From: Oligoflexaceae bacterium
GTDB lineage: Bacteria; Bdellovibrionota_B; Oligoflexia; Oligoflexales; Oligoflexaceae
Reading direction: 5' to 3'
DNA length: 18,336 nucleotides
Assembly (NCBI GenBank): GCA_947474445.1
Contig: CANJJY010000035.1
Location: forward strand, 1 to 18,336
Below are positions 1 through 7,462 of the stretch, piece after piece. How positions within the stretch are numbered: the first letter of the stretch is position 1; each line of letters starts with the position of its first letter. The position numbers and the translations under genes are program-made. A model generated the notes under the pieces. It searched no databases. It saw only the letters and a list, made by a program, of their open reading frames with translations, and was not told where the DNA came from.

Positions 1-33
1 CGATAAGAAAAGCAAGAATGGTCTGGCTTTTAC

Positions 34-2907
34 TTATTGACACTCGGCGCTCCTTCCCTCGGAGAAGAGGTAGAAAGTCGAGTAGAGTTCGCGAATGTCA
101 GCCTTGTCGACTTGATTCACACCGTTTTTCGTGAGGAGAGCGTACGCTAAGAAGTTAGCATCCGCACCTGCTGCATAGAAGCGCCCATCGATCTGGATAA
201 TGGCGACTTTGCTTTGGCTCTTAAAATAAGGATCGGTGATCTGAATTTTGTCGTCGACGAGGATCAAAGGCTTTTCTTCTGTAAAGCTCGCCGCATCGAC
301 GCCAAAGCGCTTGCTCAGCGATTCGGCCGTATAACAAGCAAAACGCGTCGCCTCGTAGGCGAGATCGCTGCCCTTCTGATAGGCGGTACCCATGAGCGCG
401 TAATCTCTCACCATGGTGGTGAATCCTACATAGCCATCGCCAACAGAAGTATAGACGCTCTCAAAAATCTGTCTTGTGAATTGAGCCAAGTCGGTGTCGT
501 CGCTATTGAGCAATTCGGCAAAAGAGGTCAGATAAGGTCCTTCGTTGGGGTTGAAGGCAAGTCCATCGGGACCGAGCAAAAAGCGGGCTGCGTAGACCTT
601 GTCAGCGAAGATGCCTTTGTACTTCAAGCTACCCGACCAGCTGTCAAAGACTTCAGTAAAGGGACGATCGGCGTTCGATTGCCCGATGACGGCGGCATAG
701 AAGGCCATGGCCAGCTTCACTGAAGCGGTCATATCCGTCCGGATTCCCTTGATAAAAAGGTCCTTGCCTTCAGTCGTGAGACTGGCGAGGCCAGCCAGAC
801 TTTTCTGGAGCTCATCGGCTTGGTAGGCGTTCTTGTGAAGATTCAAAAATTTCTTCGCGTTGCGCATGACGTTGCGGACGCCTGATTCATAGCCGCTTGG
901 CTCCCAGAACGCGCGATCATCGCGGAAGTTCCGACGATAGAAGTTATCGTCGTAGGCCATAATCATCGACTTCAAGACTTCCGTCGGAGTCGCACCCGAA
1001 TCAAACTGATTGCACAAAGGGTTCGAGCTGAGGTTTTCGTCAGTGCAGAAAAGGTGGTTGCGACCCGTCTGCTTTGCGGCATCGATAGCACCGGAGGAAT
1101 AGGCGAACAGGAGCGCAGCTTTATCGTAGGGTTCCCAGTCTTGGACCTGATCGAGTTCGTCTTTAAGATCGAGGTAATCCATCACCGAGGCCGTGGCAAT
1201 GCGAAAACCGCGTTTTGGTGTCTTCTGCGTGCGATCCAAAGCGGCCTCGACGCTGCCATAGAAGTTGTGTCGCAAGTTCAGGTTGTGACCGAATTCATGG
1301 ATCGCTACCCTGTACATGATGTCGTTGATGATCTCTGCGTCGGACATATCAGGAGCGACGTCGACTAAGGAGCTAAAGGTGTTGCCATCGAGAAAGCGGA
1401 CCTGGCTTCGCTTGAATAGCTGCAACTCGGAAGGAGCTTTGCTGTGCTGCTCGATCTCTTTCATCTTTTCTTCGAATGAACGTGTCTCAGTAAAAGCTTT
1501 CGTCCGGGCCGTGGAGGGGGCGACCTGGGCCAGCAGATCGTCGGTGCTTTGCGTCGTGTGGCCTTCGTTGGCAAAAGCACTGCCCTGGCGGCCGTAAGTA
1601 TAGTCTGGGATCGCATAGCGGAAAGCGTTTGCAGCGTCGCTTTGATCGAGGAAACTAGTCGATGCGGCAGCCCACTGATCCGGAGCTGAACCGAGCCATT
1701 CGCTCATTTTGAGCATGAGAGAAGAGGCCGCGTTGCGATCCGATTTTTGGATCACATGGTCGCGTATGCGCTTGACGTAAGCCTTCAGACCTGATGTCCA
1801 TATCGTGGTGTTGGCCGATATTATTTCGCCGGTCCGAGGATGGGCGACGGAAGGGCCGTAACCGAGCGGGGCATCATCATCCGCGTCGTCGATAAAGTTG
1901 AAGAAACTATAGCGCATGTCACCGAACTGATGCTGATCATCAGCATCTTTGATTTCAAAGCGAATTGGCAGATTTTGCGAACTGAAGAGCTGATTGGTGC
2001 GGGCGATCACACCGATTTCGGGATCGGCATAGATCCACTTGAATTCTTCGGGAAATCCCTTTGCAAAGTAGAAAGTGTGGGTCTTGTTGAGATTCCACCG
2101 ATTCATAAGGAAGGTATTTTTAGCCCGGCGGTATGCGTCAACCGTGGTGACCGCGGTTTTAAAATAGCCGTATTTCTTCATCAAGGGATCGTTTTCACCT
2201 GCAAAGACATAGGGCTGATAGTCGGATTTGAAATCGGGCATGAATGAATACTTATACTTGACCGTATTGGTATTCAAATCCTGCGATAGAGCCTGCGAAG
2301 TCGAACACAACCAATTGTCTAGATTGCGTTCGTAAGTGACGGCGACTGTAAAATTAATATGGTCATCGCCGATATCGACCGTTTCCGTATCGACGTCGGC
2401 CGTCTTGCGGCTCCAGCAGTTCGAATCAATCTCATAGGGAAAAGTGATGGCTTCCGAGATCGCCGCAGTCGTCCAATCAACCTTGAAATAAGCTTTGTCT
2501 TTCCAGCTGATATCTTCGTTTTCCGTGACGACATTGCTCACGCGTCCGCCACTGGCTTTCTGATGGTATTCACTGTGCGTGATATTCCACTGATTGATCA
2601 CTCTGTTTTCGTGGCTTTGCGAGTTGACGAAATTATCGCTGGTCAGAAACTGCAGCTTGTCTTTGGTGAATTCAAAGTGCCCGATGCGCGTTTCCGACTG
2701 CGAGCCGACCATACCGAAGGCTTGATTGCTGCCGTTATTGACGATGGTCACCGTACCCAGCCACTCTTGGCCATTGGCGAAGAGAGCCTTGGGCCAGCGG
2801 TTGCCGTCGAAGTCCAGCTTGTTTTCAACGGGGCGATGCCGGACGCAAGCTGTGAAAGCAGTCGCTACCAGGGAGATCGCTATGATTTTCTTGAAGTTGA
2901 CTTGCAT
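34..2907 (-). CDS. Met-zincin-type zinc metalloprotease, lipoprotein
   Basis: Predicted zinc endopeptidase of 957 residues anchored to the envelope. The N-terminus is a lipoprotein signal: two Lys, a hydrophobic stretch, then FTAC with the lipidated Cys at 21. The catalytic site is HEFGHNLNLRHNF starting at His537, so His537, His541 and His547 are the zinc ligands and Glu538 the general base. A Met-turn SVMDY follows at Met576. This HExxHxxxLRHNF plus SVMDY combination is that of the Met-zincin family (Pfam PF16313, often found with DUF5117). The roughly 500 residues before it match nothing I recognise and are presumably beta-rich. An AAGGAA ribosome site at 2916-2921 supports the ATG at 2907. 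It is the second gene of an operon, 36 bases after the lipoprotein gene 2944-4704, and may act with that protein. The protease call is firm; the substrate is unknown. Confidence 0.88.
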   Translation of the reverse strand: MQVNFKKIIAISLVATAFTACVRHRPVENKLDFDGNRWPKALFANGQEWLGTVTIVNNGSNQAFGMVGSQSETRIGHFEFTKDKLQFLTSDNFVNSQSHENRVINQWNITHSEYHQKASGGRVSNVVTENEDISWKDKAYFKVDWTTAAISEAITFPYEIDSNCWSRKTADVDTETVDIGDDHINFTVAVTYERNLDNWLCSTSQALSQDLNTNTVKYKYSFMPDFKSDYQPYVFAGENDPLMKKYGYFKTAVTTVDAYRRAKNTFLMNRWNLNKTHTFYFAKGFPEEFKWIYADPEIGVIARTNQLFSSQNLPIRFEIKDADDQHQFGDMRYSFFNFIDDADDDAPLGYGPSVAHPRTGEIISANTTIWTSGLKAYVKRIRDHVIQKSDRNAASSLMLKMSEWLGSAPDQWAAASTSFLDQSDAANAFRYAIPDYTYGRQGSAFANEGHTTQSTDDLLAQVAPSTARTKAFTETRSFEEKMKEIEQHSKAPSELQLFKRSQVRFLDGNTFSSLVDVAPDMSDAEIINDIMYRVAIHEFGHNLNLRHNFYGSVEAALDRTQKTPKRGFRIATASVMDYLDLKDELDQVQDWEPYDKAALLFAYSSGAIDAAKQTGRNHLFCTDENLSSNPLCNQFDSGATPTEVLKSMIMAYDDNFYRRNFRDDRAFWEPSGYESGVRNVMRNAKKFLNLHKNAYQADELQKSLAGLASLTTEGKDLFIKGIRTDMTASVKLAMAFYAAVIGQSNADRPFTEVFDSWSGSLKYKGIFADKVYAARFLLGPDGLAFNPNEGPYLTSFAELLNSDDTDLAQFTRQIFESVYTSVGDGYVGFTTMVRDYALMGTAYQKGSDLAYEATRFACYTAESLSKRFGVDAASFTEEKPLILVDDKIQITDPYFKSQSKVAIIQIDGRFYAAGADANFLAYALLTKNGVNQVDKADIRELYSTFYLFSEGRSAECQ

Positions 2908-2943
2908 AGTGAAAATTCCTTCAATTGAACCTTGGTTTGCTGC

Positions 2944-4704
2944 TTACAGACTCACGTACGTAAGGACATGGGATGCATCGAATGCGAAAACCATATGCGG
3001 AAGTATGACGGAAAAGGCATTGGTTCCAGGGGCCGCCGACTTCAGGAAAAAGCAGGTCTCTGTCTTTTCCGGCACCATACTGCACGCTACGTCTGCGTTG
3101 AACGCCGGAGCCCTTTCGTCCGGGTTGAGGCCCGGTGTCGCCGCGCGCAAGCTTTCGAGGTAGCCACCTTCCAGAGTCTGGGCGAAGAACTTGAAGGACT
3201 CCGAGATAGCTTGTTCACTGCCAAAGGATAGAGGAGATACGGACGTACCGAGCTGAGCGAAGGCTTTTCCTTCGTTGTTGAAAACCAAGCCGCGATATTG
3301 AACGCCCGCTTCGAGTTGAGAGATCAGATATTTACCGTCTTTTGCGGCGAAATTAGCGACCAATCCGTTGGTGAGAATAACGCGGCCATTGTTAGCTTCG
3401 ATTTCTTTGCGATCAGGAAGCGGACCGTAGAGTTTGGCCGTTTCGGCTTCATCAAATCCGATCTTGAGGCCAGCGATGGATTCACCGTAGACGATGGGAC
3501 GGAGGCGCAAGCCGAAATTAGCGAGGAAAGCGACCTCCCGAGCAGGTTCTCCCAATTCAATCGACGAGAGCTGAAGCGTAGCACCGGGCATATCGATATA
3601 GATATTGCCGCCCAGCTCATCGCAGATTACGGCCTCTTCCTTCGCCGTCGGATCTAAGGAGGCGATCGCCAAGGCGGTTAAGCTTTTGCAATTGAATTCA
3701 GCTTCAAGCGGAACATAGAGCTGCATGGCCGAGAGCGATCCATCAGCGGCAAGAATGTAACCACCGCCGCGCTCGGCTGAGAATTCCTTGAGGTTGCCGT
3801 CGGCATCGCGTCGCGTGAAGATCTTCTTATTGTTGTAGGTAACCCAGTCGCCTACAGTTTCAGCGGGGCCCCAGTTGTGGGCGAGTTCTTTGGCGCTCGC
3901 ATCCATGGAAAGACCGCCGATGGACATCCCGTAGCGCAGAATCGAGCTCGGCGCAGCGACGGACTTGGGCAATTTTCTCTCGGCCTTGTCGAATTCAACA
4001 TAAGACACGACGCCGCTGGGCGTGATTTGAATAAGGGCGTGAGGCAAGAGGATCGCCTGATTGCCGTTTTCCATCGGAACGCTGGCGCAGGTGCCTTCGG
4101 CGTAACAATCATAATCACCGACTTTAGCCTTCGCAGCGAGTGCTCCGAGGGTCTGAGCCAGAGTTTCAACTCCAGACACACTGCTTAAGACGCCGTCTTT
4201 GAAAGTCTTACCAACCTTCAAGTCCCCCAAACTTTCAGGCGCGAGCACCTTGCCGCCGAAGCTACCCATGGTGAGCATGAAATCGGCTTGGGATTTGAGG
4301 GGATCTTTTCCGTTTGCTGAATCGTTGACGATCATCGCTATGGATTGACTGTCGAACACAAAGTAGGTCGACTTTGGAACCTTGACCACGCGTGCGGGGC
4401 CGAACACGGCGATCGCCTCTTCGATGGTCATACTCATGTTCACGCCACCAAATCCGCTGTTCGCGACATCGACGGCTGTACTGAGTTCAGAGCGTGGCTT
4501 GATACTGGGGGAGACCGTTACTTCTATAGGAAACTTACCTGGAATGGCTCCACCATCGACGAGGCTAGGCGTTTCAGCGATGGAAGGTAGTGATTCCACA
4601 AAGGGAATAGGAGCCGAACCATGCTCTTTTTTGGAGTGGGGCGCGTTCGTACATGCAGCTAGCGATGTAAGACCAACGATACACAAGATAGATGACTTTT
4701 TCAT
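2944..4704 (-). CDS. Lipoprotein with repeated BamE/BLIP-like modules
   Basis: A 586-residue lipoprotein of unknown function. The ATG at 4704 is chosen because GGAGAGGG lies just upstream and because it places the lipobox SLAAC (Cys18) correctly; an upstream in-frame start at 4749 would bury the signal. Three segments share a pattern: Gly-x-(Ser/Met)-(Ile/Met) followed by a helix, then a Gly-Pro or similar turn and a beta-rich stretch, at about residues 88-130, 259-310 and 407-460. They resemble the short helix-strand units of BamE/SmpA and BLIP-like proteins, without detectable identity. A second element with paired Cys (200/206 and 541/551), a conserved LPH and a terminal TYV/SYV strand occurs near 198-238 and 539-586; a looser version has Cys339/361. 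Disulfides in the periplasm or outside are likely. It is the first gene of the operon with the Met-zincin protease, so a partner, inhibitor or foldase role is possible but unproven. Confidence 0.85.
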   Translation of the reverse strand: MKKSSILCIVGLTSLAACTNAPHSKKEHGSAPIPFVESLPSIAETPSLVDGGAIPGKFPIEVTVSPSIKPRSELSTAVDVANSGFGGVNMSMTIEEAIAVFGPARVVKVPKSTYFVFDSQSIAMIVNDSANGKDPLKSQADFMLTMGSFGGKVLAPESLGDLKVGKTFKDGVLSSVSGVETLAQTLGALAAKAKVGDYDCYAEGTCASVPMENGNQAILLPHALIQITPSGVVSYVEFDKAERKLPKSVAAPSSILRYGMSIGGLSMDASAKELAHNWGPAETVGDWVTYNNKKIFTRRDADGNLKEFSAERGGGYILAADGSLSAMQLYVPLEAEFNCKSLTALAIASLDPTAKEEAVICDELGGNIYIDMPGATLQLSSIELGEPAREVAFLANFGLRLRPIVYGESIAGLKIGFDEAETAKLYGPLPDRKEIEANNGRVILTNGLVANFAAKDGKYLISQLEAGVQYRGLVFNNEGKAFAQLGTSVSPLSFGSEQAISESFKFFAQTLEGGYLESLRAATPGLNPDERAPAFNADVACSMVPEKTETCFFLKSAAPGTNAFSVILPHMVFAFDASHVLTYVSL

Positions 4705-4706
4705 GA

Positions 4707-4714
4707 CCCTCTCC
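4707..4714 (-). promoter_or_regulatory. Ribosome binding site that sets the lipoprotein start
   Basis: GGAGAGGG on the minus strand, with the GGAG core six bases before the ATG at 4704. This decides between that start and the upstream in-frame one at 4749, which has no such site and would place extra residues before the lipoprotein signal. Confidence 0.75.
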
Positions 4715-4749
4715 AAAACGATCCCAATCGACGTTATCTGACTGGCCAA

Positions 4750-4778
4750 CTCATAATGCGAATGATGGGAATGCTCAA
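4750..4778 (-). promoter_or_regulatory. Candidate sigma-70 promoter for the lipoprotein/protease operon
   Basis: On the minus strand TTGAGC (4773-4778) and TATGAG (4750-4755) are separated by 17 bases, each matching the -35 and -10 consensus at 4 of 6 positions. It lies about 45 bases before the lipoprotein ATG at 4704. The same TATGAG -10 at 17-base spacing recurs before the peptide transporter at 15041-15069. Prediction by eye only. Confidence 0.4.
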
Positions 4779-4940
4779 GCAGTTTCGTGTCATTTGGTCT
4801 GAGATTGTTTGACTTGATGGCAGTCTAAGACAGAGAACGTTTTCACGCTTTACCCACATTGTAAAAACCATGAATAAAGTCAGGGGGAGGCAAGATAAAT
4901 GAAGGGGGGCGAGTATTCTCGCGCAAGGGGAGTCAAAGCC

Positions 4941-5774
4941 TTAGGCTTCGCGAGGTCCTTCACCCGCCTCAGCAGCTTCAAAGCTCTGATAAAGAGTCCC
5001 TAGCTTGGCATCGATGATGCGAAGCTCGCGCATGGCTCCTTCGATATTACTGAAGATTTTTGGATCGTAGACTTGATGGTCACGCATGAGGGCGGTGGAG
5101 AATTCGATGACCTGCAGAGGAGTATTCGTCAAGTCGCGCAGGTGCACCAGCGCATGAGCCCACCGCTTGACGGCTTCGGCTTCCGCCTCAGCTTTGATCA
5201 TCCGGTGCTCGATTTGCGTCCGACGAAAGCGAAAGAAGAGCATGAGGCAAGCGGCGAGACCAAAGACGATAGAAAGGCTCGGCTCACCATAAGCAATTTT
5301 TTGCTGCAAGGCCTCAGGAAAGCTATAGAATTGAATGACTGATACGATGCTGTAAGCAGCCACGACGATCAGACCTGAAGGCAAAGAGGGGGCTAAAAGC
5401 GGTGTGAGTAGAGTTCCCAGCTTATTGCCTTGGAAAGGAACCCATCGCTCGGCAAAATGGGCAAGGAAGTAGGGGTTGGTCTGATAGAAAGCGAAGATGA
5501 CGAAGGCCGCGTTGCTCATGTAAAGGTAGGCCGCCAAGGGAATCGATATGCTGTGTCGCCTGAGATACAAGATAAGGATAACCAGAGCACCGTAGGCGCT
5601 CGAGAGTGCCGCCGGATAAAAGGGAATTTCTGGGATGGGCCGCTCGAGCCAGAGTTCGAAAAGCATTCCTGTCATATTGAGGAAACCTGAAACCATCACA
5701 CAGACCCAGACGCTTTGGAGCGATGCCTTGGTATTCCAGAGAGATTCTTTGTGATTTTTTTGGTTTCTAGTCAT
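4941..5774 (-). CDS. Membrane protein with kinase-like DHp hairpin, no ATPase domain
   Basis: A 277-residue inner-membrane protein. About five hydrophobic segments are visible near residues 21-43, 55-71, 77-97, 121-151 and 165-181. A charged Ala/Glu-rich linker follows (185-203), then two amphipathic helices (about 203-232 and 240-267). The first contains HLRDLTNTPLQVIE at 211-224, reminiscent of the H-box of HisKA domains, where the usual form is His-Glu-x-x-x-Pro-Leu. Aligned on the Pro-Leu, the phospho-acceptor position is Asp214, not His; His207 and His211 lie just upstream. The protein stops after the second helix, so there is no N-box, G-box or ATP-binding domain. The start overlaps the stop of the receiver gene upstream as ATGA, and no Shine-Dalgarno is visible, so translation is probably coupled. 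It may be a sensor/scaffold or phosphatase-like partner of that receiver. Function inferred. Confidence 0.8.
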   Translation of the reverse strand: MTRNQKNHKESLWNTKASLQSVWVCVMVSGFLNMTGMLFELWLERPIPEIPFYPAALSSAYGALVILILYLRRHSISIPLAAYLYMSNAAFVIFAFYQTNPYFLAHFAERWVPFQGNKLGTLLTPLLAPSLPSGLIVVAAYSIVSVIQFYSFPEALQQKIAYGEPSLSIVFGLAACLMLFFRFRRTQIEHRMIKAEAEAEAVKRWAHALVHLRDLTNTPLQVIEFSTALMRDHQVYDPKIFSNIEGAMRELRIIDAKLGTLYQSFEAAEAGEGPREA

Positions 5775-6157
5775 AAGGGTGGACTTGAAAGCTTGAGAGA
5801 TTCACGCAGGCGTTCGAGAAAAATCTTAGTCTGCATAGGCTTTTCGAAGATAGGGACTCCGAGTTTGCCAGCATCTTTCACGAGCGGGTCTGACTCGGAA
5901 TAACCGGTCAGAAAAAAAATGGGTTCTTGCATCCCCTGGGCACGAAGCCAGTGAAAAGCATCGATTCCAGTCGGCTGCGCGACGCCAAGGTTGATGTCGA
6001 GGATGGCTAGCGATACCGGTGGTTCTGATAAAATAATGTTCTTAAAATCATCGAGGGTTCCAGCAGTTAGGCAGCGCACGCCAAGGACAGATTCCACAAG
6101 CTCCTGGACCAGCTGGCGCAACATTTCATTGTCGTCGAGATAGGCTACCCACCGCAT
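5771..6157 (-). CDS. Single-domain response regulator (CheY-like receiver)
   Basis: A 128-residue stand-alone receiver domain with no output domain. All key residues are present: the acidic pair Asp8-Asp9, the phospho-acceptor Asp54 at the end of strand 3 (AILDINLG), Thr84 and Lys106-Pro107. It should therefore be phosphorylatable and act through protein-protein contact or phosphotransfer in the cytoplasm. AAAGGGG at 6166-6172 sits eight bases before the ATG. The stop overlaps the start of the downstream membrane protein gene by four bases (ATGA), so the two are one translational unit. A weak extended -10 promoter (GTGGCA, 18 bases, TATATC; 6225-6254) may drive the pair. The cognate kinase is not obvious because the partner lacks an ATPase domain; a kinase encoded elsewhere is likely. 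Confidence 0.93.
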   Translation of the reverse strand: MRWVAYLDDNEMLRQLVQELVESVLGVRCLTAGTLDDFKNIILSEPPVSLAILDINLGVAQPTGIDAFHWLRAQGMQEPIFFLTGYSESDPLVKDAGKLGVPIFEKPMQTKIFLERLRESLKLSSPPL

Positions 6158-6276
6158 CTTCGGCGCCCCTTTTTTTAAAGCAAGTCCTTCGGCCTAGACT
6201 CCCGTTTTTTAGACAAGCTTTGACGATATATCACTCTTGGGTGGGGCTTGCCACTTCTGCTTTGCCCTTTTTGCGC

Positions 6277-6317
6277 AAAAAAAAAGGACGTGGACCGCTC
6301 CGTGCGTATCCACGTCC
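6277..6317 (-). terminator. Intrinsic terminator of the His-rich secreted protein gene
   Basis: Read on the minus strand, a perfect 9-bp stem (arms 6309-6317 and 6286-6294, GGACGTGGA and its complement) with a 14-base loop is followed at once by nine T (6277-6285). It lies 24 bases past the stop of the gene 6341-7162 and separates that gene from the receiver gene downstream. Confidence 0.9.
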
Positions 6318-6340
6318 CACTTGAGTTTCGACTCCGTTCT

Positions 6341-7162
6341 TTAATTCACGATGATTGAAAGCGGCACGATGCGGTGGAAATCGCCGTCATTGAATTCTAC
6401 CCATAGTCGGTAAGATCCAGCATGCGGGAACCAAGCTGTGACTTGCATTTTATCGCCGTAGCCTTCTACTGGATGAGCATGCACCAGTTGATCGCCTTGA
6501 CTGTCGACGATGAGAAGATGGGCGAGAGCTCCCAGATAGGGACTCAATTCAGGAAAGGTTCCATCGAGACGGCTGAAAGAAAGGGTAAAAGTCGAGGCAT
6601 CGGCCACGACGAGGGTTTCATTCGATAGTGTAACTTGAGAAATTCCATCGACACCAGAAAGCACCGAAGGCAGATTTTCTATCTGAGGATGGGCGGCTTC
6701 ACCATTGACAACTGTAAATTCTAGGGCTGTCGACCAAAGACCCCCATCAGCCTTTACCTTGCCCTGTGTCCAAAGATGGTAATTGCCATCTTGCACGAGA
6801 GGGACATCAACTTCCCACATTCCATTTTGAAAGCTTGGATGCACATGCCGATACTCTTGCAGGGACGCATCATAGATGATGACGTGAACCTTAGCCGCGT
6901 GAGTAATGTCGACCGATTCTGCATCGAGAGTCTGCTTCAAGGTTTTATCATAGAGATGGAAGGCGACTTTGACCATTCCAGCATCGACAGCGGCCGCATT
7001 GAACATAGGATGGATTTGAACGCGATCAGCCGGCGTTGACTCGCCATCAATCGTACCTTCATGATGGCCGTCACTATGTTCATCAGCTTTGACGGGCAAA
7101 GCAGTCAGGGTCATGGAAGCGGCAAAACTAAGTAGGGCAAGGTGTCCAAGTACTCTTTTCAT
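6341..7162 (-). CDS. Secreted His-rich protein with two YtkA/FixH-like halves
   Basis: A 273-residue exported protein with a Sec signal peptide ending near Ala26 and no lipobox Cys. A short His/Asp/Glu-rich segment follows the signal (residues 27-37). The mature part has two related beta-rich halves. Each has a hydrophobic strand starting with His (His93, His215), a His-x-His-Pro motif (HVHP at 106-109, HAHP at 228-231) and then Gly-(Asn/Ser)-Tyr-(His/Arg)-Leu-Trp (127-131 and 249-254). This pattern recalls secreted beta-sandwich proteins of the YtkA/FixH type often found near copper or other metal handling genes. Clustered His suggests metal binding, but no metal transporter gene is in the window. 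GAGGAG at 7169-7174 supports the ATG. Transcribed alone, with its own terminator. Family assignment is moderate, role inferred. Confidence 0.8.
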   Translation of the reverse strand: MKRVLGHLALLSFAASMTLTALPVKADEHSDGHHEGTIDGESTPADRVQIHPMFNAAAVDAGMVKVAFHLYDKTLKQTLDAESVDITHAAKVHVIIYDASLQEYRHVHPSFQNGMWEVDVPLVQDGNYHLWTQGKVKADGGLWSTALEFTVVNGEAAHPQIENLPSVLSGVDGISQVTLSNETLVVADASTFTLSFSRLDGTFPELSPYLGALAHLLIVDSQGDQLVHAHPVEGYGDKMQVTAWFPHAGSYRLWVEFNDGDFHRIVPLSIIVN

Positions 7163-7257
7163 CTACAACTCCTCGATTAAGCTCCATGAAGCGCATAGTG
7201 CAAAGACCCGACCAAAACTTCGGCGTCGAACGATAAATCTAAAAAAACCTGGTTTAT

Positions 7258-7273
7258 CAGCTTATATAAGCTG
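7258..7273. repeat. 16-bp perfect palindrome upstream of the His-rich gene
   Basis: CAGCTTATATAAGCTG is a perfect palindrome 96 bases before the ATG at 7162. Ten bases further toward the gene, on the minus strand, comes a run of seven T. It could be a regulator operator (it contains a TATAAG -10-like core) or a small 6-bp hairpin. No matching -35 at proper spacing is visible. Confidence 0.5.
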
Positions 7274-7406
7274 TTTGCGCGATCGCTTCGATCAATTCCG
7301 TTTCAATTTTACTGACATATTTGGCAGGTGTGACAAAGGAAGGCGTGCGTGAAAGCGAGCAATCAGAAGCATAAGCAGCAGCGGTACCGTAGCCGTGATA
7401 AGCCAT

Positions 7407-7433
7407 AAAAAAAAGAGAGGCGCTTGGCCTCTC
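7407..7433 (-). terminator. Intrinsic terminator of the Cys-paired secreted protein gene
   Basis: On the minus strand, a 7-bp stem GAGAGGC (arms 7427-7433 and 7415-7421, loop of five) is followed directly by eight T (7407-7414). It lies 30 bases past the stop of the gene 7463-8194. Confidence 0.9.
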
Positions 7434-7462
7434 CCTAGGTTCACTTTGAATTCGAATCGAAC

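Noticed and set aside
8..31. AAAAGC/GCTTTT arms after the metalloprotease stop
   Set aside because: A 6-bp weak stem at the window edge; the sequence beyond is missing, so a terminator cannot be judged.
214..723. 169-codon plus-strand frame inside the metalloprotease gene
   Set aside because: It lies opposite the well-supported Met-zincin gene and shows no signal, motif or ribosome site. The same applies to the other long opposite-strand frames, for example 2359-2928 and 1840-2247.
4936..4948. AAGCC-TTA-GGCTT hairpin over the stop of the membrane protein gene
   Set aside because: Only a 5-bp stem with a 3-base loop and no T run follows, so it is too weak to call a terminator. A GCGAG/CTCGC arm pair just downstream also lacks a T run.
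7279..7286. GCGATCGC octamer, also seen near 3662 and 4410 (HIP1-like)
   Set aside because: HIP1 is abundant in cyanobacteria, but the protein content here is not cyanobacterial and a few copies can arise from codon usage rich in GCGATC. Needs genome-wide counts to mean anything.
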